Part shown: in pieces, positions 47,716-57,727 of the stretch
Layout: each line of letters opens with the position of its first letter
Position numbering within the stretch: position 1 is the stretch's first letter
Source: Cerioporus squamosus
Taxonomy: Eukaryota; Basidiomycota; Agaricomycetes; Polyporales; Polyporaceae
Length of the DNA: 64,000 bases
Direction of reading: 5' to 3'
Assembly: GCA_022592435.1 (NCBI GenBank)
Contig: JABYQS010000184.1
Location: forward strand, 1-64,000
The notes under the pieces: model-generated
The model's database searches: none
What the model was told of the DNA's origin: nothing
What the model saw: only the letters and a program-made list of their open reading frames with translations
Program-made: the position numbers and the translations under genes

Positions 47716-49759
47716 TTGATGGCCGTCTCCTCTCTTGCTCTTGTGGCGTTCGCAACGCTAATCATCCTCTACGCACGCTCCCGCGTTTCTTGGAACTCAC
47801 GGGCTCGTGGGAGGTCCCTGCCGCCCGGTCCAAGGGGACTGCCTTTCTTGGGCAACGTGCTCGACTTGCGCAAAGGAAGGCCATGGCTGACCTTCAACAA
47901 GTTACGGGAGAAATACGGTACGTCTGAACTACGGTCCACATTGCGCAACGCACCGTACTCAACAATGCATTCTCAGGACCTATCCTATACTTCGAAGCTT
48001 TCCGGCAACCCATTGTGGTTCTCGGTAGTCCTGACGCAGTGCTCGAGTATTTGGACAGACGTTCCGCGAATACATCTGACCGCTTGAAGGCGCCCAGTAT
48101 CTCGCTGTGAGTACCACCTCCTGACCCTCGCTGCTCCTCATTCAACTCTACGCAGTACTGGACACGAATGGTCCTTCGGTCTGATGCCGTACGGCCCAGC
48201 TTGGAGGCGCCAAAGGCGTATTTTTTGGCAGTACTTCCATCCGGGCGCCATCGACAGATACCGGCCAGTGCAGCTTGCGGCAATGCAAACGTTTCTAGTG
48301 AAGGTCGCAAGCCACCCGGATCAGCTTGACATGTATATTCAGTAGTGAGCCGAGTCTTCACGCATACATCTGCATGCCACGGCTGAGCAGGAGAATCCAG
48401 CACCTTCACGACTGCCGTTCTCAAGATGGCCTACGGCATCGACGTGAAGGATGAGAATGATGAAGTGCTCACCTATATCGACACCGGCTTGCAAGGGTCT
48501 CGTGAACTCATCATAGGCGGCTTTCTGGTGGACTATTTCCCCGTGCTTCGCTATATGCCGTCCTTCTTCCCTGGCTGCGGATTCCACAAGCTGTTCGCGA
48601 GATGGCGCGAGGACAACAAGCTTTTGAGGGACATGCCGTTCCGACGCTACGAAGAGGCTGTCGTATGTGCTTCCCGTACTTCGCCTCCTTCCGCCCGGCT
48701 CATCAGGGGATCGCAGAATCGTAACAAGACGCCTGCGTGCATCCTTACAGACATTATCTCTAGCGCCGACGATGATGTCAAGGAGTCACCAAGTGACTTG
48801 ACGACAATCGCAAACGACGTCATGAGCACGATCTACATAGGTGAGCAGCAATCCGAGCTATGATCGCATCTGTTTCTTATTCGCCGACTTCTAGCTGGGT
48901 CAGACACGGTACTTCGAACTCTACTACTTTTCGACGGAAGCAGGACTTACAATTCTCTCCTAGACTTCTTCGGTCCTCAAGACGTTCTGTCTCGCCATGT
49001 CCCTTTATCCTGACGTTCAGCAGAAGGCACACGCTGAACTGGATGCTGTCGTAGGCCACGACCGCCTCCCGGACTTCGATGACAGAGACTCGCTAATATA
49101 TGTGGATGCCATCATCAAAGAGTCCCTTCGCTGGATGAACGTGACACCTCTCGGCTTGGCGCACAGCACTACCGAGGACGACGAGTTCGGTGAATACTTC
49201 ATCCCAGCGGGTAGCATCGTAATGGGCAACATCTGGTGAGATTCTTTTCTCTCGGCGCACGCGACCTTGGACTAACTTCACAGACTTCTAGGGCCTGCAT
49301 GCATGATCCTGACATATACGAGGACCCTGACGTGTTTCGACCAGAACGCTTCATACGTGATGACAAATTGACTTCGGACGTCCGCGACCCATACGAGTTC
49401 GTCTTCGGTTTTGGTAGACGGTGCGCTCCATTCCCTGAACCATGCTTGACGTCTACGGACTCATTCTCGACTTTAAAGAATTTGCCCGGGGAGGTACTTC
49501 GGCGACGCTGCGCTCTTCATCAATATCTCCGCGATGTTGCATGTCTTCAATATCACTCCTCCCGTTGACGGTAATGGGAAGGAGATCAAGATAGAGCCAA
49601 GAATGTTAGACTGCGTGGTCTCGTGAGTGGTTTCATTTTACTTTGGGGCTCGATGACTGACTGGACGTGAGCAGACGTCCAGAAGATTTTCGATGTGATA
49701 TCAAACCTCGAGGACCCTGGGCAGAGAAGTTAATCAGCGCGGTTGGACGAAACTCTTAG
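47716..49759 (+). CDS. cytochrome P450 (A), apparently intact
   Basis: About ten exons, all joining in frame. The N-terminal anchor is MAVSSLALVAFATLIILYA. The proline hinge is LPPGPRGLPFLGN. The C-helix WxxxR is WRRQRR in GPAWRRQRRIFW. The I-helix AGSDTTS is assembled from a 14-nt micro-exon at about 48894-48907 flanked by introns. The K-helix is ESLRW, the PERF region RPERF, and the haem loop FGFGRR|ICPGRYF is split by an intron, with the axial cysteine kept. The stop is TAG 49757-49759. The sequence resembles the CYP2-clan P450s expanded in basidiomycetes (CYP5144-like or O-methylsterigmatocystin-oxidoreductase-like by annotation); I do not assign a family. It should act at the ER as a monooxygenase with a CPR partner; the substrate is unknown. 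P450-B follows on the same strand. Confidence 0.88.
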
Positions 49760-50777
49760 CAAAGTATGAGAGGAGTTATGACATCTCATCTCGTCCTTAA
49801 TTGCTTCCAAGAGTTTGCTCCTTGCAAATTGACTGCGAGTTAAGTGAGTCCTGAATTCCTGGAAGGGCTTCTTCCAACTTACTCTTCCAACCTATCCGTA
49901 GGGTGTATCGTACAATACCTCGTGTCCTGCCCGGACATTGCGTTCAGTATGTCAGTTGGCGGCCGTGGTGGTGGTCTCGCGCGGCCGCCTCCTGCAGGCT
50001 GGTCGCCCGAGATGAAGCAGCGCAGTGTCAGCATGCCGTGCCGAATACTATTCGCTCTCATGCGGAACGCTGAAGCCAGCCGAAGCATCTACGATGACGC
50101 AGAACCTCACTGGCTTCACATTGTGTTCGAAGTGGTGCCTAATGCCGGCCAGTACAACTCAGCCACACTCGAAGTCCGACTTGCTGGAAGGAGACCGCAT
50201 CGGCCCTCAAGACATTCTGCCTCGCCATGTCTCTCTATCCGAACGTTCAGGAACACGACGAGCTCGACGTCGGCTACGGTCGGAATGTTCGCTGCATGGG
50301 TGATTACGACGACAAAAGCTGTAAGTGCTCTTATGAGTTTGATGACGTGATGTCTTGGTGGGGGCTTAGACTACAACAGCACGACCACAACGGGCTCCCT
50401 GCTTTCACAACGTACAGTAAGCTCCAACTTATGCGTACGTTTCCGACTTTCACTCCCAGGACGCCGGCGTCGAGAACATGTTCCGACCCCCGGCTCCTGA
50501 TGAGTTGATTAGTAACTTTCGTGTGGGAGGTGCATCACTCGCGTTGGGTGAGTGCCTCAGAGTTGTTCCGAGCCTATCGGGCTGCGCGTTCCAAGTTAGC
50601 CAAACTCGGTCCCGAGCGGCACACACCGAGCCAAAGATGTCTCACATACACGGCCAGGGGGCCCGATGGAACATGACGGCGTCCTCAAACTCCTTCCGCC
50701 ACAAGAATGGACATGCTTTGAGTCCCTTCAAATGCCCCAGCGGCCATCGGCAGGAGGATGGTACGTACTACGCACTC
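49760..50777 (+). pseudogene. relic of a further A-type P450
   Basis: At 50202-50315 the sequence matches P450-A around the I-helix end: LKTFCLAMSLYPNVQE here against LKTFCLAMSLYPDVQQ at 48974-49025, followed by a degraded version of the ELDAVVGHDRLPDFDD segment. The rest of the gap (49844-50200 and 50330-50500) has short ORFs without clear P450 motifs but may hold more eroded pieces. The part just before 50778 is homologous to the region upstream of the deleted B copy (7780-7979), so it belongs to the B promoter side. Confidence 0.6.
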
Positions 50778-52947
50778 ATGTCTCTACGTGAAGTCTCCAC
50801 GCTGACCGTTCCCCTTGCCATTGTACGTCCTCCTCGATGTTTCCCGCGATTTTGCTGATCTCCTATCTCCCAGGTCGCCCACCAGGTCTTCCGTCTACGC
50901 GAGACCTATCGCATTTCCGTTCACCTCAGCCTGCTGTTTGGACCTCCGGCGCTCGTTGTGGCACACGTCGCCCGCTCTCAGCCACACAACGCACTCCTCG
51001 CGACATTCGTGAACGCTCTGCTATCGTACTTGGCTGCGCTCGCCACTTGCGTCGTCGTCTACCGGCTGTCCCCGCTCCATCCACTCGCACGTTACCCCGG
51101 CCCACTATGGCGCAGGGTCTCCATGATCGGGCCTGCGGCCGTTGCGACGAAGGGAAACCGTCATAGAATGTTCGCAGATATGCACAGGAAGTACGGAGAC
51201 GTCGTCCGGACTGGTGCGTTGTGTCCTTGCGTGCGCTCCTCTCAAGTCGCTGAAGGGTTCACAGGCCCCAACGAGCTGTCCATCGCTGATACATCATTTG
51301 TTGAACCACTGTTGGGTGCATCCGGTCTTCCGAAGGGTCCAAGTTCGTCTTGTCGTACCCCTCGAAGGCTATGGCGTTCTTGACGTATGAATGCAGACCA
51401 CACCGGAGGCGCGATGTCAGACGTGCATGTGGGTCTGGTCGGCACTATAGACATACCGCTGCATCTGCAGCGCCGACGTCCCTGGATCCGTGGTCTGAAA
51501 CAGAGCGCTTTGAAGGAATACGAGCCTCTCGTCGCTGAGAGAGCCCAGCTTCTCGTACAGCGGCTCGGCGACCAATCCGGGTCGGCGGACCTAGGACTGT
51601 GGCTGAAGTACTTCGGGTAGGTTGCCTCTTGATTCAGATGGTGCTGGGCTCAACTGACGCAATTCACGGGACAGGTACGACTTCATGTCCGACATGGCGT
51701 AAGACTTTCCCGTCCTGTTACTAGAGCACCCGGACTCACGGATGGTTCTGTAGGTTCGGCGGTGGGTCAGAGCTGCTCAAGGATGGCGACAAGAACAACA
51801 TCTGGTCGATTATCGAGGAAGGCATGGTGTAAGAGCGTGTGACTACTCTGGCTCTTGCGCTCATGCATGTCCCAGCGTGTGCACGGTACTGCACACCCTC
51901 CCTTGGCTGGGCATTTACCTGGGCAAGATTCCTAGTGTGACTGGGCCCATGCGGGTGATGCAGGAGAACGGCAGAAGGATGGCTAAGGAGCGTCTGGAGA
52001 GAGGGTCGAAGACGCGGGACTTGTACCACTACTTGGCAAGTACTCAGGTGCTTTTCGTATTCGAAGGATGATAACTGACTCATGTTGTAGTGCAACGAGG
52101 ATCTCCCGGAGAAGACTCCTCCGACAATCCGCGAACTCGCAGATGACGGGATCCTAGCAGTCGTCGCCGGATCGGATACCGCCTCGATGACGATGACAAG
52201 CGTATTCTACTGCCTGCTGACGCACCCGGAAGCGTATGCGAAGCTACAAGAGGAGATGGATAAGTTCTACCCGGCTGGCGAGTCAGCCTTGGAGACGAAG
52301 CATCATCGGGACATGCACTACCTCCAAGCTGTGATGTGAGAAAGCTGGTCCTTCGTTCGAACGGCAGTCTGACCACGTCAATAGCAACGAAGCTCTGCGG
52401 CTCTTCCCACCCGTTCCGCTAGGATCCCAACGCCAAGTTCAGCACACTGCAGCCCCGGTGGTGGTCGGCTCTATGTACGTCCTGCTATGGAACTCGATGA
52501 AGCGCATAGCTGACAACGGCCTGCCACAGCGTCCTTCCTCCAGGTACAGTGGTTTACCTTCCGCCGTGGGTCCTCCAGCGCGATCCCCGCAACTTCACCT
52601 TCCCCGACGTCTTCTGGCCCGAGCGCTGGCTCATCGCCTCTGGCCAACTGCGCTATGAAGCTGCGCGACTCCCGCCTGCGGCAAATGGTCCGGCCAAGAG
52701 AGGCAGAGAACGCCCAGACTTCGTCCACAACGATGCGGCGTTCACGCCGTTCTCTGTCGGTCCGATGAACTGCCCGGGAAAGGGCCTGGCGATGCTGGAG
52801 ATGCGCACAGTGATAGTTGCGCTAATGAAGAACTTCGGGTTCAAGCTGCGAGATGGGTGGAATCCGAAGACTTTTGAGGAGCAGCTGAAGGATTACTTCG
52901 TTACGGCGCGACCGGAGTTGCCTGTCATCATCGAGCGAAAGCTGTGA
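50778..52947 (+). CDS. cytochrome P450 (B), apparently intact
   Basis: About ten exons from ATG 50778 (MSLREVSTLTVPLAI) to TGA 52947. The N-terminal region has several hydrophobic helices (SLLFGPPALVVAHVA, LSYLAALATCVVVYRL), longer than a single P450 anchor, before the hinge PLHPLARYPGP. Next come FADMHRKYGDVVRTG, WIRGLKQSALKEYEPL, the I-helix AVVAGSDTASM, the K-helix NEALRLFPPVPLG, FWPERW, and the haem loop FSVGPMNCPGKG with the axial cysteine. Introns at about 51213, 51341, 51617, 51697, 51830, 52047, 52336 and 52473 all restore frame. The family is not assigned; it resembles the multi-helix-anchored P450s common in polypores. The substrate is unknown. Tandem placement with P450-A suggests a shared metabolic role, which is inference only. 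Confidence 0.87.
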
Positions 52948-53519
52948 AGTCCAATGGGATTTGCCCGGGTCTTGTCACCCTACTTGTAAGCGGGAGTGAT
53001 TACAAGAGTAAGTAATCTCACATAAAGCCGCATTGATTTGGTAAGTGGGTGTACTTACTTCTTTGTTACTCGGCGAAGTAACCAATTCGGAATGCTAATG
53101 CTCACGACTTCGACTGCTACCACCACCTGGCCGATCCAGATTCGCTGAGCAGCAAACATACACGTCACATACAAGTCATCCTTGCCTGGCGCACGAGCTA
53201 TTCCTCTTCTATCTTGGAGAACAAACGAACTCCAGCCTGTGTGCCTGCGTCAGCGATACAGTATACTAGGAGTCGTCGCCCATCTGTATATCCCTGAAAG
53301 TATTATCAGTGGCGCACTCCATGTCTCCGTCGTCTGCTTTCAGCTACGTGTACTCTATACTAGCCTCGTCTGTATGCAAATAAATATTGGTGTCTTCTCT
53401 CGCTGCCTGATCATTGTGAGGACACTCGCCCACCAGCTGTATGTATGCACTAATTCCTACTAGAAGCCGGTCATTCCGGACACCTGCCCTGCACTGTGGG
53501 AAGTAAACGCAATGAAAAT
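52948..53519. other. intergenic
   Basis: 3' flank of P450-B. At 53085-53102 a GTTACT...AGTAAC hairpin with a 6-bp stem and 6-nt loop is visible, among several GTAAGT/ACTTAC repeats (53005-53080). No gene was recognised. Confidence 0.45.
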
Positions 53520-53875
53520 CAACGTACCAGACAATGGTTATACAGCGCGTACACCACGGAAATCCGGCGTTGAGTGCACGTATATTGAGCGTACGGAGCG
53601 AGGAAAGTCAATGTTCCAAACATTGAATTCGGCCATTTTACATTGATTTTTGGTGTCGATAACACTGGCGCCACATTGATAATCAGCGTTCAGTCCTGCA
53701 TTTTGAACATCAATTTAGCATGTTCGTCGCATCGAGCATCCCTGTTCTCTGCATTGAGAATGTCTGTTCTATACATTGATTATGAGCGTTCTATACGTTG
53801 CAATTCAGTGTCCAGTATCATGATAACAGCTGTTCCAAACAGTGAACATCAGCGTACACGACGATGGCTTACGGC
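53520..53875 (+). repeat. degenerate tandem array with 22-nt period
   Basis: Units beginning GTTC (or GTCC/GTAC) start at exactly 53722, 53744, 53766, 53788, 53810, 53832 and 53854, all 22 nt apart. Units carry a CATTGA core at bases 9-14 and most end in AGC or AGT. Upstream units are in register only in part (for example 53666 and 53688, then a 34-nt step; also around 53545-53630). Individual copies differ at many positions, so the phase is much better kept than the sequence. No ORF explains it. Confidence 0.75.
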
Positions 53876-55525
53876 CATATATCTCGACGCCTTTGGGGTC
53901 GCACTACAGCCAGGCATCGAGAATAATAGCGCATATATTCGCACAGACCGCATACATGCACTGCAACAACTACAACTCCCAGCTCCTCAGACAAGAAGCA
54001 AGATGACATACGATTTGCGAAGATCTCGGCTCACTCTACACCCGGCTACCTTCCCAACCTCATGATGAGGATGCGTCCATGATCAGGGGAGCAGCACTCT
54101 GGACTTTGAGTCAGACCTACGCGGCTGATGACGCATAGATAAGACTTACTGGTGAGCCTCATGTCGGCCTCGCGCATTCGATCGTCCATGGCAGACTGGA
54201 CATTGTCGCGTTAGTGTACCGCTCCGGACGTCTGGGGGAGAGCACTCACCATCACAGTGAGTTGGGACCCAAACACCATGAGCAAGCTTCCAAGACCGTA
54301 GCAAGGTTACTCACTGAGATCATGCTGATCGTGCTCTAACACATAGTTCTTAAGTACCCCATGCAGCAGTTCGTTGTTGTTTACTGCAAGACGAGAATGA
54401 GCCCAGGAGGTGAGAGGGCGGAGGGTGGAGTCGGGCGGGAAGCGAGCCATGGTCAGTAGGAGTTTGAGAGGCGTTGTGCAGCAGAACCGTGACGTACCGG
54501 GGTCGCCGGCGCACGCTCATCCAGGATCGTGAACAGGCGCAGGTAGAACTGCTTGACTGGTAAGCTGGATCGCATAATCGGAGAGGATCGGAGCATACCT
54601 GAATGCCAGATCGCCGCTGTCAGGGCCTCAGCGACCGCCAACCTGCCTATATGCGCATAGATCTTCCACCTGCGCGCACTCAACGTCCATCTGATCACGT
54701 ACCTGCGTCGCCGTCGGACCACCACACTGCTGCCTGATCAGCCGGATCCCAAGATCAACGGCGATGAGGGCGTACCTCGGTGCCAGATCTCGAGGGCCAC
54801 CAAAAATCCGACATCCCTATTCACATCAACTTTCAGAGCTGAAATTCATGACCAATTGACTGCTTCCCTGGGTTCATCGACTGCTTACCTGGGTTGCCCT
54901 CTGCGGAACACTCGCGAACCCATCGCCGTCGCGCGTACGAGACCTTCGGCACTCCTATCTGGACACCATCGATGCTCAACAACGAGCTCTTGTAAGTTTG
55001 GATTGACGTACCCGGGGTACCCTGGTCGACTATTCCAGCAGCGATTCACCAGAATGAGGGAGAGGTGAGGAAGGAGCAGAAAACGGGGCGGCGGGTGGAG
55101 AGGGAATGGGGGAGGAAGGAGAGAAGAGCACGCCCTGAGCACGCCCGTGCGCGCGCGCGACTGCCCGCTTCGAGCGGAGCTCCAATGTAGCTCGGTGCCA
55201 TCGGGCGGCCCTTCAAAACGGCGTGACAATAGCCGCCCAGAATGCGTGCTTGCACCCTTCTCATATTGGATAAGCAGTTGAGTTGCACCGGGTGAAAACA
55301 ATTTCTCTAGGTAGCCTACATCTATTAGAGTTGCGTTGAAGCAAAAAAATAGGGAGTTTGTGCATAAGACGTTCGTTAACAATTGCGACTTTGACGACAT
55401 TCAGCCGGGCGCTAGTGTCACACTGGGTGACAGGTCGCGTCGACTGACTCTGAGGCGCGACACGTCGCGAGCTCGTCTTCATTCGTACTCGTCTACTTGC
55501 TACTTCGTTCGCGGATACGTCACCC
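53876..55525. other. region with possible gene fragments, no complete gene
   Basis: On the minus strand, exon-like pieces occur at 54380-54310 (NNNELLHGVLKNYVLEHDQH) and 54275-54150 (QLTVM joined over a clean 53-nt intron to SAMDDRMREADMRLT), with another hydrophilic frame at 54725-54453. They do not assemble into a gene I can name. 55420-55500 is a GC-rich stretch starting CACTGGGTGACAGG; this could be the left end of the CACTA element, but the matching right end lies outside the window. Confidence 0.3.
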
Positions 55526-57663
55526 ATGCCCGAAGTAGACGTCTTGAAGGCGATTGAACATAATCTCCGGACACTCATAGACAATTATCCCAAAAAAAAT
55601 GATGGACTGATGCTTCTCGGTGAGTCCGAGCTCTACCATGGTTGGCGGGAAGCTTATTACTGATGTATGTGTGCCATGCAGGACATTGGAAGTTTTTCTT
55701 CCGGTTCCATGCTGTTGGAACAAAGACCAAAAGCTACGACACCCTGACCTGGACATCCCTTGGCTACGACCCAGCCATCGAAGAGCCGTTGGATCGCATG
55801 GAGGAACCAAAGCCGGATCCATTCGATGCGGAACGCGTCAAGTCGAGGGCATGGAAGAAGTTCGCTCCCCTCTTGCGTTTGTTGGCGGATGGCCCTGTCT
55901 CAGTCGCATCAAGAGGCAAGGAGCTGGTGATTGCTGCAGGTTATGTAAGTGACCGTGTTCCACTTACTGCCATGCTTTAACTCCCATGTCAATTCTGACA
56001 GCACGCCGTCCGTATTCACCTCGGCCTCGAAGCCTCAGTTTTCGTTGTATCCCTTGAAGACTTCTACGCCTTGACGGAACACTGCCGACCTGGTCCCAAC
56101 AAGAACAAGGCAAAGGCAAAGCGGCTGAGGTCGTTCGCCTTGCCATCGCGCTTTGTTGTTCCAGGTTCTCCTGCAGCGGTCGACTTCAGTGACCGATATA
56201 TCAACATATTTGCAGCGGTCGTATGTCAAGACTGTGCTATCCTTGTCACTGATTTCGCTCGTCTGGTGCGCCTGCATGTCCTGAGCCGTAGTCAGCTCTG
56301 GATGGATGGAGACCTGACGGTGGGATCTCAGGTCAGTGTCGGGTTCAGTCGCTCTCTTGCGAACCATTCTCACTCATAGCTAGTTCTGGTCAATGCTATG
56401 GGACGAAGACCACGGTCCCGACTGGGCGAATGAAACCGGCGAGGCAATGGAACGAGTAGCAGCATGGAGATCGGAGGTCGTCGCCCATCCGAATGCCCGT
56501 GCAGCGCAACTTCCCATCATTGTCTCTCTATACGCCGTGCAGACTGTTTTCAACGGTCTAGGGAAGCATACTGCGAATGATCTCCTGCACCTTGTCGGAC
56601 TCTGGCCAGGCATGCCGACGATCCAGCTTTGCGCTGACAAGCCGGAGTTCGACCGTTTCTTGGACGTTCTTGTCCGGTACATGGCCCTGTGGTCATCAGA
56701 TCACTTCCTGGAGGTTGTCGCTCCGCCGGCAAACCATCCAAATCCATTCGCTTTCAACTACCGGTCGCACCGCAACTATATATCCCGCTATGTCCACGTC
56801 TACCGAAAGAGCTTCGTGAATGTAAGCCCAGACTTCTATAACCAGCTGGCGTCATCAGGTCTGTTGGACCAGACCCATACTATCGGTGAGTAGCGCTTTG
56901 ACTTCATCTGTATGACACGTCTGACGTGTGCTTTAGGAGACGAGTTTGATAGCTCGTCCATTGCCATCACCGAGCGTTCGTACAAGATCTTGCCGGTGTA
57001 CGTTTATAAGCAGGGATCTGTGAAGTTCTATTCCGTGATCCGAGCGCGCCGGCCAGAGTCGTGGCATCTTGCTCTGAATGATCAGCTGGTGCGCAGAGAA
57101 GGCGGCCGTTCTTCCAGTACTGTACTGACGAGTCAAGGTTTCAGACGCTTGCTCCAGACATGCGACGTCTCGCGAACAATACGACTGTTGGCATAGCGTC
57201 ATTCCGGGAGATGGTGGAGAACGTGCAAGACGTGAGCGTGAAGTGGAAGCCCGGTCGTAAAAAGACGGTGAGCATTGTCAGTGGGCTTACCTACTCGAGT
57301 ACTCACATAGCTCAGCACCGGACAGGCAAGCCTGGACGGCCGTACAAGAATCCGCGCAAGAGAGATATACAGAAAGGGCTGCAAGTTGTCTCCGGCTATA
57401 TGCACCGCATCCGAGCCCAGCTGCGTGCTCTAGAAGAAGAGGAAGCCCCGTACGGGGCAGAAGACAGCGACACTATCCCAGACGAAGATCCGGATGACGT
57501 GGAGGAGGATGACTCGGACACGGATACTCCTCTGTCCACTGTCGTTCTAGGTAAGCGCAAGCAGCTGGAATGTCGGGATGCAGGGGTCGGTACTATACCA
57601 TTGTTGTCTGGTCGAGTTACGAGGTCGAGGACACGCGCGGCCATGCAGCCGAAGGGGCTTTAG
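55526..57663 (+). CDS. transposon accessory protein 1, unknown function
   Basis: ATG 55526-55528 followed by introns at about 55620-55680, 55946-56000, 56331-56384 and 56886-56936, each joining in frame. Readable segments include KAIEHNLRTLIDNYPKKND, WKKFAPLLRLLADGPVSV, RFVVPGSPAAVDFSDRYIN, FWSMLWDEDHGPDWANETG, WPGMPTIQLCADKPEFDRF and NYISRYVHVYRKSFVN. The C-terminus is basic, then acidic (DEDPDDVEEDDSDTD), then ends RVTRSRTRAAMQ. I recognise no enzyme motif. Near 57084-57113 the frame must change to reach the clearly coding DMRRLANNTTVG region. This needs either one missing base or an implausibly short 29-nt intron. Its place beside Tnp2 suggests a role in transposition or host interaction. 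Confidence 0.6.
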
Positions 57664-57727
57664 CATGTAGTTGGTTGTACATGCTGTCTGCTGGGGCAAT
57701 TGCGTTCAATATATCCTTCAAGTGTTA

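Noticed and set aside
55420..55470. left terminal inverted repeat of the CACTA element (CACTGGGTGACAGG)
   Set aside because: Starts with CACT and sits in the expected place, but its inverted partner would be outside the window, so it cannot be supported here.
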